Positions 40,641 to 49,611 are shown, counted from the first letter of the stretch. The stretch: DNA of 64,000 bases from CAWJFJ01 sp963800065 (GCA_963800065.1 CAWCZO010000002.1:124001-188000); one strand, 5' to 3'. Translations and numbers: made by a program. The notes: generated by a model not told the origin, from the sequence alone.

Positions 40641-41033
40641 TTTCTTCTGCGCCCCGACCTGGGGATTCCCCGGGCCGGCCCGTGCGGTCCCTCACTCCCA
40701 GCGCTCAGAGCGCACATGCCCGGAGTGGGAGGACGCCACAGGGAAAGAGTAGGCGAACTAAAAGGGCTGGCGAGATCCGTCGTCCGGCACCTGAGGTCGG
40801 GAACGGTCAACGACCGAGATGAGGGGCGATCCGACGTGCGTTCTCTTCCATCGAAAGACGTTGGTACCGAGGTTGGTGGCCACACAGAACGACGGCGACT
40901 CGTCAAGCTCGCGAACGATGACGCTCCAGCGGTCACGGACGCCGTGGCGATGACGGCAGCGGTGACCTTCGCCTTGAGTGGCCGCCGCACCCGTGGGAGC
41001 TTCGACACGCACACCCCTGCACTTGTCTGCGTC
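40641..41033. other. Gene-poor stretch after tRNA-Pro
   Basis: 393 bp, visibly less GC-rich than the surrounding DNA. Short ORFs exist on both strands, but none has a start signal, motif or length that supports it. It may be degraded accessory DNA and upstream sequence for tRNA-Pro. Confidence 0.5.
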
Positions 41034-41735
41034 TCACCTCTCCCACGGAGGTGGAGCGAGGGCCTCCCCGGGAGTCCACGCCGATGTGCCAGGAAGTGCT
41101 GACCCACCATGGGATCGAGCAGAGAGCGTGAGCGCCCATTGTCGGCTCAGTGAATCAGCGACCTTCCTCACTTCCTCGGCTAGGTCGGCGAGACCGGTAT
41201 CCACCTCGACGTCGTAGCGGACCCCTGAATGTACCGACACGGCCTGATGGGCAGCGACTCCCGGCATGCGGCTCTGCCGCAGGCCCTCCCTCTCTGCCGC
41301 GATCTCCGGGTCGCACCTCACACCGATCCAGAAGACCTCCAAGCCCTCGAGCGCCTCGTTCCATCGTCGTTGATCAACCACACCGTCAAGGGCCACGTCG
41401 TCAAGAAGGACGTCGACGCCGCTGCCGGCCAGGGCGGCCACCGCCTCTCGAAATCCGGCGTAGAGCGCCAGGAAGATGTCGCCGCGAGCGATCACGCCGT
41501 CCCGCACCGAGAGGCCCTGAGGGTCGTTGACGAGGTCGGGGGGCAGCGTCCATATGAAGAGGTCGATTCCGAGAAGCAGCCATGGATCGTGCAACGCTGC
41601 TTGCAGAGCGCGGGCCAGGGTCGTCTTCCCCGCGCTCGATCCGCCGTTGAGGATTATGACCCGACCGGCTTGACGACTGCTTTGGGACACCTGAAGACCG
41701 TAGGTCGTCGGACCATTCGCCACGGGTGTGACCAA
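41034..41735 (-). CDS. Chloramphenicol 3-O-phosphotransferase-like P-loop kinase
   Basis: 233-residue protein of the CPT family. Matches include RVIILNGGSSAGKTTLARAL (P-loop), PWLLLGIDLFIWTLP with the catalytic-type Asp, VDVLLDDVALDG, FWIGVRCDPEIAAEREGLR and VHSGVRYDVEVDT. Genuine CPT phosphorylates chloramphenicol; homologues are common and often have unknown substrates, so resistance is not implied. About 35 residues of unrelated sequence extend the C-terminus compared with the 178-residue enzyme. Confidence 0.85.
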   Translation of the reverse strand: MVTPVANGPTTYGLQVSQSSRQAGRVIILNGGSSAGKTTLARALQAALHDPWLLLGIDLFIWTLPPDLVNDPQGLSVRDGVIARGDIFLALYAGFREAVAALAGSGVDVLLDDVALDGVVDQRRWNEALEGLEVFWIGVRCDPEIAAEREGLRQSRMPGVAAHQAVSVHSGVRYDVEVDTGLADLAEEVRKVADSLSRQWALTLSARSHGGSALPGTSAWTPGEALAPPPWER

Positions 41736-42044
41736 GTGATCGACAGCCGATGGGCAGAGCCGGTTCGAAGGAGCTGTGCGCGGTCCGCCGACGCTTCCGT
41801 GCGGGCGAGGGCCATCCCCGTCTGAGATGACTCATCGGATTCGAATTGCCACTCAGAGCACTTAACGGGCCATCGATGCGGTCCTCGGGCGACCGGGCTC
41901 GTCATTGTTGGTGATGGCAACGGCGGTAACTCTGGGTCAGGGTGGGTGCGCCGCAACCCCGTTGCGGTACGTCGATGGGCCTTCGGAGGGGCACCGGGAG
42001 TTCTCCTGCCCGGCGTGTGCTTCCGGCCGAGAAGGGAAGATGAA
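41736..42044. other. Intergenic region upstream of secreted protein gene
   Basis: 309 bp between divergent genes. A perfect 7-bp hairpin CCGCAAC-CCC-GTTGCGG occupies 41951-41967, about 80 bp before the next start; it could be a leader structure or operator. I could not assign it to a known riboswitch. Confidence 0.45.
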
Positions 42045-43367
42045 ATGCGAAGAGTCGTGATGGGGATTGCCGTCCTCTCCTCGGTCGCCCTGGTGGGCGT
42101 GGTCACCTCACCGGCGGCCCTGGCCCGGGTCCGGGTGGCGAGCGCCGGCCCCGGCGCCCCGGCTCCGCAGGCCGCCCATCACAAGGTCAAGAACACCGAT
42201 CCCCCCATCTACGACAGCACGGTGGAGCCCTCGCCGGGGAACCTGGCCTCGGTCAGCTACGAGGCCAACGCCATCTCCCAGTTCGGCAACCAGATCAGCT
42301 TCGGCGGCAGTGCCCGGGTGCTCGACAACGTGGTCGTCCAGATGAGCAGCTGGGGCTGTGAGCAGGGCAGCTGGAGCACCCCTGCCGGCTCGGCCGACCA
42401 GAACCCCTGTCTCACCACTCCGGGGGCCACCTTCAACGAGCCCATCACGCTGAACATCTACCAGGTGGGCCCGCCCAGTGCTTACGGGCCGTCCACGGCG
42501 GGCGCTCTCATCGCCACCGACACCCAGACCTTCGCCATCCCCTACCGGCCCTCCGAGGACGACGTCAACTGCACCACCGGGGGCCTGCCCAACGGCGCCT
42601 GGTACGACGCCGCCCTGGCCACCTGTTTCCACGGCTACCTCACCAACATCCAGTTCGACTTCGGCCATGTGACCCTCCCCACCAACGTCATCTACGGGAT
42701 CGCCTACAACACGAGCGACTTCGGGGCCGCCCCTTACGGCGACGCCACCGCCTGCCACACGGCCACCGACTCCTACGTGGCCCCGGCCACCTATGACGAC
42801 TGCGGCTACGACTCGTTGAACGTGGCCTCGTCCCAGGAGCCCACCGCCCCGAGCGTGGGCACCGACGCCTACCCGGGCACCGCCTACCTGGACGTCAACG
42901 CCGAGGACTACGCCGTGAACGTCTACTGCGACGGCGGGGCGGCCGGCATCAACGTCTTCCGCATCGACGAACCGGCCGACTACCCCACCGGCAACGGGAC
43001 GACCTCAGGCTGTTGGAGCGTCAACGGGAACGGGACCTCGCCGTGGTACATCCCCGCCGTGCAGTTCAACGCCGTGGAGAGCCCGGCGGCCACCATCACC
43101 AGCGCCAACAGCGCCGCCGTGGCGGCCGGGACGCCGTTCTCCTTCACCGTCACCACCACCGGGGTCCCCACCCCGACCGTCACGGAGAAAGGGAAGCTTC
43201 CCCACGGACTGACCTTCGTCAGCAACGACGACGGCACGGCCACCATCTCCGGCACGGCTTCGAGGACCGACAAGGACAAGGCGTATCACCTGACCGTCAA
43301 GGCCAAGAACGCCGGAGGCCGGAGCAAGCAGTCCTTCACTCTCACCCTGACCGGGGGCAGAGCGTAG
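42045..43367 (+). CDS. Secreted protein with C-terminal Ig-like (He_PIG) domain
   Basis: 440 residues. A signal peptide is evident: basic MRR, a hydrophobic core VVMGIAVLSSVALVGVV, and an AxA-type site near PAALA. The mature part has about ten Cys and an Asn/Gly/Thr-rich beta domain of unknown type. Residues 350-440 form a putative Ig-like module (VAAGTPFSFTVTTTGVPTP, LPHGLTFVSNDDGTATISGTA). GGGAAG precedes ATG 42045. Likely a cell-surface or extracellular protein. Confidence 0.8.
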   Translation: MRRVVMGIAVLSSVALVGVVTSPAALARVRVASAGPGAPAPQAAHHKVKNTDPPIYDSTVEPSPGNLASVSYEANAISQFGNQISFGGSARVLDNVVVQMSSWGCEQGSWSTPAGSADQNPCLTTPGATFNEPITLNIYQVGPPSAYGPSTAGALIATDTQTFAIPYRPSEDDVNCTTGGLPNGAWYDAALATCFHGYLTNIQFDFGHVTLPTNVIYGIAYNTSDFGAAPYGDATACHTATDSYVAPATYDDCGYDSLNVASSQEPTAPSVGTDAYPGTAYLDVNAEDYAVNVYCDGGAAGINVFRIDEPADYPTGNGTTSGCWSVNGNGTSPWYIPAVQFNAVESPAATITSANSAAVAAGTPFSFTVTTTGVPTPTVTEKGKLPHGLTFVSNDDGTATISGTASRTDKDKAYHLTVKAKNAGGRSKQSFTLTLTGGRA

Positions 43368-43542
43368 AGCTCCTGCCCACGCGCCTTCGGCGCCCTGTGG
43401 CGCTTTCAGGTTCCGAAGCAAGCCGTCGGTGGTGTCATGACCACGACCCCTCCCGACGCGGACAAGGCGTAATGCGTTCGACGAACGCAGCGTCGGGCCC
43501 AGCCACGCCTGCAACAGGTCGGGAGACCCCGTTTTGGTTGTC

Positions 43543-43755
43543 TCAGGGGGTGTTGTGGCCGTAGCCCGATTCGACGTCGTGGAGCACGCCCAGCGCCGAT
43601 GCCAGATCCCTCGTCCCGGTCGCCTTGATCAGGCCCGTAGCTGCATCGTGCATCTCGGCGATGTCGAGATCAGGCCTGGCCCAGGATTCCCGGAGCCGGG
43701 TGGCGGCCGCGATGATCCGTTGCGCCGGTGTGTACTCGATCGGGGGTGCGGTCAT
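43543..43755 (-). CDS. Hypothetical protein, 70 residues
   Basis: Helical, acidic product (EYTPAQRIIAAATRLRES, then DIAEMHDAATGLIKATG). It begins 6 bp after the zinc-ribbon gene on the same strand, which supports co-expression. No family recognised. The amphipathic pattern and conserved-looking Trp/Asp pair suggest it is truly coded. Confidence 0.6.
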   Translation of the reverse strand: MTAPPIEYTPAQRIIAAATRLRESWARPDLDIAEMHDAATGLIKATGTRDLASALGVLHDVESGYGHNTP

Positions 43756-43761
43756 GGCAGG

Positions 43762-44088
43762 TCAGTTGAAGTTCATCGGCAGGACGGGCACGGACCAGGA
43801 CCCGTCCCTGGCCCGTCCGAACCAGAGGGCCTCGCACCGACAGACCCTCGCCCGGTAGATGACACCGTCCCTGTCGCTCCCGTGGGGATAGACACGGGAA
43901 CGCAGGAGATCGCTGCCGCAGTGCGGGCAATAGGGTTCGTCGGTCGTTGGGGACACCGTAGACCCGTCGGCGTACGCCCACCAACGGTGACCGAACGTGA
44001 CGGGCGCCGATCGCTCCCGGGAGGAGTCCTCGACCGGGGGCCCCGTCCCGGCCGTCGACCGGGTCGGCCCGGGCCGGAAGCGGAACAC
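43762..44088 (-). CDS. Small zinc-ribbon protein
   Basis: 108 residues with one four-cysteine zinc ribbon: CPHCGSDLLRSR, then RVCRCEALWFG. The N-terminal 45 residues are Pro/Arg/Ser-rich and the true start may lie inside (for example after the first 20 codons). Function unknown; may bind nucleic acid or a partner protein. Confidence 0.6.
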   Translation of the reverse strand: MFRFRPGPTRSTAGTGPPVEDSSRERSAPVTFGHRWWAYADGSTVSPTTDEPYCPHCGSDLLRSRVYPHGSDRDGVIYRARVCRCEALWFGRARDGSWSVPVLPMNFN

Positions 44089-44132
44089 ACGAGTAACATG
44101 GCGAGGCGGGTCGATGGTCGCAGGGGGTTGCG

Positions 44133-44534
44133 ATGCCAGACATTGTCGGCGGGATCGTCGGGATCGGGTTTCTCGTCCTGTGGATCTATTGCATCTATGA
44201 CGTCATCACGACTGATGATGCCATCGTCCGCCATCTTCCCAAGCTCGTGTGGCTTCTCCTCGTCATCGTCCTCTCGGACATCGGGTCCATCCTGTGGCTC
44301 GCCTTCGGGCGTCCCCAGGTCTGGACGCGCCAGGCCCATGACCCGCAACGGTACGGGACACACCGACTACGCCCTTCCCCCGCCGCCGCTCTCGAGGACG
44401 GGTCGCTCGATCACCTGAGTCCCATCGTCCGGCACCGTGAGGAACAGACCCGGCTCCATATGTGGGAAGCACAGCTCAAGCGCCGTGAAGAGGAATTGCG
44501 GCGACGCGAGCTCGGCGAGGGGTCCGGCTCGTAG
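44133..44534 (+). CDS. PLDc_N domain membrane protein
   Basis: 133 residues. Two membrane helices (about 5-24 and 38-57) frame the PLDc_N pattern IYDVITTDDAIVRHLPKLVWLLLVIVLSDIGSILWLAFGRP, the N-terminal module of cardiolipin synthases found alone in many actinobacteria. The charged C-terminal helix is HREEQTRLHMWEAQLKRREEELRRR. It may be a membrane adaptor. A minus-strand ORF overlapping its end is a shadow. Confidence 0.82.
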   Translation: MPDIVGGIVGIGFLVLWIYCIYDVITTDDAIVRHLPKLVWLLLVIVLSDIGSILWLAFGRPQVWTRQAHDPQRYGTHRLRPSPAAALEDGSLDHLSPIVRHREEQTRLHMWEAQLKRREEELRRRELGEGSGS

Positions 44535-44661
44535 CAAGCCGGCGACCGCCGTGGCCGCCTCGGTCATGGCGGCCAACCACGCCTGGCATCCGTCGTCCGG
44601 GTCGTAGGGGAACCTCCAACACCCTGGGCACCGACCAACGCCTTCTATCCTCGAGGACCAC

Positions 44662-46203
44662 ATGAGTGAGGTCTGGCAGGGTCCCGGTTGGTGGCAGGCC
44701 TCGGACGGTCTCTGGTACCCACCGGAGCAGCACCCCGGCTACTTCGTCCCCGCTCCCTCCGAGGTCGCCCCGTGGCCCCAGGGGCCCGCCGTCCCGATCA
44801 CCAGCGGCCTGGCCGTCGCCGCACTGGGCTCGGCTGTGCTCTGGATCGGCGGTCTGGGGTCCCTGCTCGCCGTCATCTTGGGGATGGTGGCGCTCTCGCA
44901 GATCCGATCCTCGTCGGGGCGGCAGACAGGGGCGGGGCTGGCCACGGCGGGACTGGTGATCGGAGCGGTTGGACTCGTCGGCGCCGTGGCCCTCTATTCG
45001 TCCGGCGCCGTGACCGGCCATGCCCTTGCGTCATCGGGGCTTCCCGCCACGGCCGGCCCACTCGAGCCTCCGCTCCGTCCCGCCTCCGCCGCCGTCCTGC
45101 GGAAGTTGACGAGCGTGCCGCCCCGCGTCGTGAACGCCGTCGGGCTGCCGCCGCCGTCCATCGTCTCGCCCCCCACCGTGGACGGGGGCCAACCTGATCT
45201 GGTGGTCGACGGGAAGCCCGGCGCCGTGTTCATCGGGGGCGTGTTCTGTCCCTACTGCGCGGCGGAGCGGTGGGCGATCATCATGGCCTTCAGCCGGTTC
45301 GGCTCGTTCTCGCACCTGCAGGAGACCACGTCCTCTCCGTGGGAGGTGTACCCGTCGACGGCGACGTTCTCCTTCCAAGGGGCCTCCTACTCGAGTCGCT
45401 ATGTCGGCCTGGCCATGTCGGAACATTCGGGCAACGACGTCGACGGACCCGGGACGGACCCGGTCCTCGAACCCCTGACGCGGCAGGAGGCGAGCCTGTG
45501 GCAGCGCTACGACGACAGCTACGGCTATCCCTTCCTCGACATCGGGAACGAAGCGTTCGTGCTCTCGCCCAGTTTCACCCCGGGACTCTTGAGCGGCTTC
45601 GACCAGGAGCAGATCGATTCCCGTCTGTCGGTCCCGGCTGATCCGAGCACGGAGGCCATCGTCGGCGCGTCCGACTACCTCACGGCCGCCATCTGCGCCA
45701 CCACGGGGCAGAGGCCGGTCTCGGTGTGTGCCGCCCCCGTGGTGGTGAAGGCGGGGAAGGCCATGGATCTGAAAGGTCGGGGGCGTCTGGCGGCGCCGGT
45801 GGCGGCCGGCGTCCGATCAGCGGAAAAGGGGCAGGACCTCGGACGCGATCAGCTCGACGATCTCCTCGCCGTCGTTCCACACCGGATCGTCGGCTCGAGG
45901 GTGGTGGAACACGATGTCGGTGAATCCGAGGGCCTGGCAGCGGCCCACGAGGTCGGTGAAGGCACCGAGGCTGGCCAACGGTCGCTCGTCGGTGTTGCCG
46001 CTGAGGTAGATCCGCTCGATGGACCGCGGATCGCGGCCGAGACGCCCGCACTGCTCTGCCAGGTGGTCGAGCTGCCGTCGCACGGCGGCGTCGGTGCCGG
46101 CCGCCGTCAGGTCACGGTGGGAGGAGTCACCGTAGGTGATCCAGGCGTCGGCCCCGCGCGCCACCAGGGCCAACGTGCCCGGATCGCCGCCGGCGACGGC
46201 TAA
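44662..46203 (+). CDS. DUF929/thioredoxin-like membrane protein, with antisense-overlapping C-terminal extension
   Basis: The first part is well supported: a WYPPE-type leader, two or three DUF4190-like membrane helices (residues 46-115), then an extracytoplasmic DUF929 domain with FIGGVFCPYCAAERWAI, a CPYC redox motif. The recognisable domain ends near residue 370 (TGQRPVSVCAAPVVVKAGKAMDL, about 45772). The frame then continues 140 residues directly antisense to the next oxidoreductase. A stop exists in another frame at 45770-45772, so the end may have lost its stop through a frameshift or sequencing error. Confidence 0.7.
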   Translation: MSEVWQGPGWWQASDGLWYPPEQHPGYFVPAPSEVAPWPQGPAVPITSGLAVAALGSAVLWIGGLGSLLAVILGMVALSQIRSSSGRQTGAGLATAGLVIGAVGLVGAVALYSSGAVTGHALASSGLPATAGPLEPPLRPASAAVLRKLTSVPPRVVNAVGLPPPSIVSPPTVDGGQPDLVVDGKPGAVFIGGVFCPYCAAERWAIIMAFSRFGSFSHLQETTSSPWEVYPSTATFSFQGASYSSRYVGLAMSEHSGNDVDGPGTDPVLEPLTRQEASLWQRYDDSYGYPFLDIGNEAFVLSPSFTPGLLSGFDQEQIDSRLSVPADPSTEAIVGASDYLTAAICATTGQRPVSVCAAPVVVKAGKAMDLKGRGRLAAPVAAGVRSAEKGQDLGRDQLDDLLAVVPHRIVGSRVVEHDVGESEGLAAAHEVGEGTEAGQRSLVGVAAEVDPLDGPRIAAETPALLCQVVELPSHGGVGAGRRQVTVGGVTVGDPGVGPARHQGQRARIAAGDG

Positions 46204-46704
46204 GGGGAGCCGGGGACGCTGGACGCAGCCCGGGAGCATCCGCGCCTGCTCGGCCGTGTAGTACGTGCCGCTGAACGAGGTCGTGGGCTGGCGGAGCAGG
46301 AGGTCGAGGAGCTCGACGAACTCGGCCAGGCGTTGACGGCGTTGGCGCGGGGACAGGACGACACCGCCGAGGACGGTGGAATCGAACCCCAGGCCCCCGG
46401 CCCCCACTCCCAGCGTGAGACGCCCGTCCGAGATGTGGTCGAGAGTCATGGCGTCCTTGGCCAGCGTCACCGGGTGGCGGAAGTTGGCCGAGGCCACCAT
46501 GGTGCCCAGGCGGATGGTGGTCGTGGCCGTCGCCAACCCGGTCAACCAGGGGACCGTGGCGTGCCACGGCCGGTCCCGGTAGCGGCGCCAGGAGAGATGG
46601 TCGTAGGTCCACAGGTGGTGGTATCCGAGACCTTCCAGATGGGTGGCCCGAGCCACCGTCTCGGGCCATGGGTCCGTCGGGAGCATGAGGACGCCGATCC
46701 GCAC
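45817..46704 (-). CDS. LLM-class F420-dependent oxidoreductase, copy 4
   Basis: 295-residue luciferase-like protein: LGYHHLWTYDHLSWRRYRDRPWH, LGTMVASANFRHPVTLAKDAMTLDHISDGRL and LGVGAGGLGFDSTVLGG are diagnostic, and PLAVAGGDPGTLALVARGADAW binds the cofactor phosphate. It converges on the DUF929 gene, whose tail reads antisense through its last 387 bp. This gene's sequence looks fully conserved, so it is the real one of the overlapping pair there. Confidence 0.88.
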   Translation of the reverse strand: MRIGVLMLPTDPWPETVARATHLEGLGYHHLWTYDHLSWRRYRDRPWHATVPWLTGLATATTTIRLGTMVASANFRHPVTLAKDAMTLDHISDGRLTLGVGAGGLGFDSTVLGGVVLSPRQRRQRLAEFVELLDLLLRQPTTSFSGTYYTAEQARMLPGCVQRPRLPLAVAGGDPGTLALVARGADAWITYGDSSHRDLTAAGTDAAVRRQLDHLAEQCGRLGRDPRSIERIYLSGNTDERPLASLGAFTDLVGRCQALGFTDIVFHHPRADDPVWNDGEEIVELIASEVLPLFR

Positions 46705-46807
46705 CCGCGCACGCTATCCGGTTGACGCGGCGGCCGAGGACGCCGATCGACCGGCTCCCGCGTGAAGGACGGACGAGCAGCCGACGGATCGGTCAGCGAC
46801 GGACCGG

Positions 46808-47263
46808 TCAGCGACGGTGATGGGTGGGACCGGCCTCGTCGTCGGGATTGACGTCGCGGCGCGGGACTTGGCACTTGGTGCAGAAGCGCTCGTTGCCTAC
46901 CGTCGGTCCCCAGAAGTGGTGACACTGGTCGGTGCGCTTCCAGGCCGTGAGGAAGACGGCACTGGCGGGGTCGGGCGCCGCCTCGTCGGTGATGTCGGCC
47001 ATGGCGGCCACGGCCCGACTGAGTTTCAGCCCCGAGAGCTCGTCGAGGTCGGACTTCTTGAGGCGCTTGCTCTGAGCCTCGATGAACGCCAGGAGCGATG
47101 CTCGATCCACTTCGCCGGCAGCCACCACGCCCGTCCTTTCGTCGGCCTCGGGGGAACGCGACACCGGGGTCGGGGACCAGGCTTCCACGATGTCGAGATG
47201 GGTGCGAATCAGGACACCACCGACGGACCCGGTGCCCACGGGAGATCGGGAGGTGACGGCCAA
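46808..47263 (-). CDS. Hypothetical protein with CxxC motif
   Basis: 151 residues, no known family. The central part is helical (DRASLLAFIEAQSKRLKKSDLDELSG), followed by FWGPTVGNERFCTKCQVPRR with a CTKC pair that may bind metal, and a His-rich end (PTHHRR). The N-terminal 40 residues are variable and the true start may be internal, close to residue 46. Confidence 0.55.
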   Translation of the reverse strand: MAVTSRSPVGTGSVGGVLIRTHLDIVEAWSPTPVSRSPEADERTGVVAAGEVDRASLLAFIEAQSKRLKKSDLDELSGLKLSRAVAAMADITDEAAPDPASAVFLTAWKRTDQCHHFWGPTVGNERFCTKCQVPRRDVNPDDEAGPTHHRR

Positions 47264-47303
47264 GAGTCCGCGCCGCCCGCGTCGATCCGGCTACGGTCGC
47301 ACC

Positions 47304-48251
47304 GTGCCGGTTCGGGCCGCCGTCTGGGATCTCGGGAGCAGCTCGTTCCAGGTTCTGGTGTGTGATGCCGGCCCGTGCGGGACGCTCGAGCCCGTCATGC
47401 GACGCCGAGCGTTGTTGAACCTGGGGTTCGCCGTGGGAGCCAGCGGATCGATTCCCGCCGACCGGGTGGCGGCCTCGATCGCCGCCGCCAGCCGTCTGCG
47501 GGGTGCTCTCGACGAGGTCAGGCCCGACGTGGTGGTGGCCCTCGCCACCGCCGCGTTGCGCGACGCCGGCAACGGCCCCGAGGTGGTGGCCCGGCTGGAA
47601 CGGGTGGTGGGGACACCGGTACGCGTGCTCGACGGCGAGGAGGAGGCCCGCTTGTGTTTCGGTGGGCAGAGGGCCGGGATCTGGATGGGCGAAGGACCCG
47701 TCCTCGGACTCGATCTCGGTGGCGGGAGCTTCGAGGTGGCCGTCGGCAATGCCCACGACGTGGTCCTGGCCACCAGCGCCGCGGTGGGGGCCACACGACT
47801 CCAGGGCGAGCTGGCCACCGGCGACCCCCTGACGGGTTCCGACCGGTCGGCCATCCGGGCCCGGACGACCGAAGCGTTGGCCCCCGTGCGGGACGTCCTG
47901 GCCGGGTACCCCGGGGTGACGGCCCGGACGGTGGTGAGCGGTGGGACGGCCCGGGCCCTGGCCCGGCTGGCCACGGCCCGGACGCGGGGGCGGCCGTCGG
48001 GAAGGGCCACCGAGGTCAACCAGGTCGAACTGCCCGCCCGACAGGTGGCGGAGCTCGCCTCCCGGCTCGCAGTTCTCGATCTCCGGGGGCGACTCGCGCT
48101 GCCGGGAATGCCCACCCGACGGGCCCCCATGCTGCCCATCGGGGCGACGATCCTCGAGACCTTCGCCACCGAGATGGGGGTCGACCACTTCGTGGTGAGC
48201 GAATGGGGTCTACGGGAGGGAGCTCTCCTCGACGCCATCTCCCGGCACTGA
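47304..48251 (+). CDS. Ppx/GppA-family phosphatase
   Basis: Exopolyphosphatase or guanosine-pentaphosphate phosphatase of the actin-like ATPase fold; 315 residues. Motifs: AVWDLGSSSFQVLV (phosphate 1), ALATAALRDAGNG, LDGEEEARLCFGG and LGLDLGGGSFEVAVG. This is the short, single-module form common in actinobacteria. GTG 47304 lies where homology starts. Converges on the DUF5679 gene. Confidence 0.88.
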   Translation: MPVRAAVWDLGSSSFQVLVCDAGPCGTLEPVMRRRALLNLGFAVGASGSIPADRVAASIAAASRLRGALDEVRPDVVVALATAALRDAGNGPEVVARLERVVGTPVRVLDGEEEARLCFGGQRAGIWMGEGPVLGLDLGGGSFEVAVGNAHDVVLATSAAVGATRLQGELATGDPLTGSDRSAIRARTTEALAPVRDVLAGYPGVTARTVVSGGTARALARLATARTRGRPSGRATEVNQVELPARQVAELASRLAVLDLRGRLALPGMPTRRAPMLPIGATILETFATEMGVDHFVVSEWGLREGALLDAISRH

Positions 48252-48302
48252 AAAGAGTCGAGGGACGCCCCGCCCCCGAGAGAGCGTGTGAGCGCTATCT
48301 CG

Positions 48303-48452
48303 TCACTTCTTTCCCAGGATCCTGTTCATCTTGGTACCGCACGTCGGGCACGTGCCTTGGGCGGCACGTCTACCGTTGGCCAGCTCGACCTCGTTGCCAT
48401 CGAACTGCCGCTTCTCCCGACATTTAACGCAGTAGCCCTCGTACGACGTCAC
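48303..48452 (-). CDS. DUF5679 zinc-ribbon protein
   Basis: 49 residues: YEGYCVKCREKRQF near the start and GTCPTCGTKMNRILGKK at the end, a four-Cys ribbon. ELANGRRAAQG between them is typical of the family. GAGGAGG lies 5 nt before GTG 48452; a much longer in-frame ORF on this strand upstream is not supported. Function unknown. Confidence 0.85.
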   Translation of the reverse strand: MTSYEGYCVKCREKRQFDGNEVELANGRRAAQGTCPTCGTKMNRILGKK

Positions 48453-48732
48453 GTTGGCCTCCTCACTCTGCTGCGCCCCGCCAAGGGGTCGGGTCGAAGC
48501 TACCGCCGGGGGTGCCCGTGCACGTGGATGCTCGGGCATGGTGCCCTCTCGGATCGCTCCACCTGCGACTTCGAGACGCCGGTCCCCCGTGTGGCCCACA
48601 GATAGTGGGGTGACGGTCTCTTTGAGAGTTGGTGGTGCGTCGTGCGGGATAGGGGAGAAGCCGGTTCCGAGAGGCGTTTGCTTGGTGAATGATGGGCCGG
48701 AGGGGCGGGGGGCGCCGCGGAAGGGGAAGAGC

Positions 48733-49551
48733 GTGAGCAAGGGGTCGAAGGAACCGGTCGTCGACGTCCTCGACGAGGTGTGGTCGGCCATCGGTGAGCT
48801 CGGGGACGACCTCGAGGCCGGCGAATGGGAGCTGCCGTCGGAGTGCCCGGGGTGGACCGTCCGCGATGTGCTCTCCCACATGGTGGGGACGGAGAGCTCC
48901 CTGCTCGGGGAGACGGCGCCCGTCCCGGTGTCGAGCCCGCCCCACGTCCACAACGAGGTGGGGGCCCGCAACGAAGGATGGGTGGCCTCGCTACGCGGCC
49001 ACAGCGGCCCCGAGGTCCTCGCCCTCTTTCGTGAGGTGACGTCGCGCCGGCTGGCGCAGCTGCGGTCGTGGCCCTCGTCGCGCTTCGACGAGTTGGGGCC
49101 CAGTCCCGTCGGGGAGGTGCCCTACCGGGAGTTCATGCGTGTCCGGGTCATGGACTGCTGGGTGCACGAACAGGACATCCGGGTGGCCACGGCACGACCG
49201 GGACACCGAGACGGCCCGGCGGCCACGTTGGCCATCGATCGACTGGCGTCGGCCATGCCGTTCATCGTGGGCAAGAAGGCGGGAGCCCCTGACGGGGCGT
49301 CGGTCCGCTTCGAGCTGACGGGGAGCGAGCCTCGGCGTTTCGACATCGTCGTGCGCGGTGGACGAGCGGTCCTGGACCCGGCGCCGGGGACCGATCCCAC
49401 CGCCGAAGTGCGGATGGACCTGGAGGTGTTCTGGCGTCTCGGCTGTGGTCGCGCCACCGGTGAAGCGGCCCGGGGCGCGGCCCTGGTCGAGCTCCGGGGC
49501 GACATCGAGCTGGCCGAGAGGGTGGTCGACTCGATGGCGTTCATGATCTGA
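48733..49551 (+). CDS. Maleylpyruvate isomerase-family mycothiol-dependent protein
   Basis: 272-residue DinB-like four-helix protein (TIGR03083 type) with a C-terminal SCP2-like part. ELPSECPGWTVRDVLSHMVGTE holds the first zinc-type His, and MDCWVHEQDIR the second site. GGRAVLDPAPGTDPTAEVRMDLEVFWRLGCGR is the C-terminal lobe. Members use mycothiol or bacillithiol. AAGGGG lies about 6 nt before GTG 48733. Confidence 0.88.
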   Translation: MSKGSKEPVVDVLDEVWSAIGELGDDLEAGEWELPSECPGWTVRDVLSHMVGTESSLLGETAPVPVSSPPHVHNEVGARNEGWVASLRGHSGPEVLALFREVTSRRLAQLRSWPSSRFDELGPSPVGEVPYREFMRVRVMDCWVHEQDIRVATARPGHRDGPAATLAIDRLASAMPFIVGKKAGAPDGASVRFELTGSEPRRFDIVVRGGRAVLDPAPGTDPTAEVRMDLEVFWRLGCGRATGEAARGAALVELRGDIELAERVVDSMAFMI

Positions 49552-49594
49552 GCGCCGCCGATCGGCGGGGGACGAGGTGAGCGACGGGGGCCGG

Positions 49595-49600
49595 TAGACT
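49595..49600 (+). promoter_or_regulatory. Candidate -10 box before tig
   Basis: TAGACT ends 11 nt before the ATG at 49612. No ribosome-binding site is visible in the short leader. Confidence 0.45.
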
Positions 49601-49611
49601 GTTGCCTTCTT

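Noticed and set aside
40527..41102. 191-residue ORF over tRNA-Pro (GEGGFEPPTSCSQSRCATVLRYSP)
   Set aside because: Its distinctive start is the well-known artefact of translating a tRNA gene antisense; nothing downstream is protein-like.
41951..41967. Riboswitch upstream of the secreted protein
   Set aside because: Only a single small hairpin is visible; I could not match any riboswitch consensus such as cobalamin, c-di-GMP or ydaO type.
44367..44663. 98-residue minus-strand ORF with a CPGC motif near the PLDc_N gene
   Set aside because: Most of it is antisense to the PLDc_N protein, which has a clear family match; the CxxC alone is weak support.
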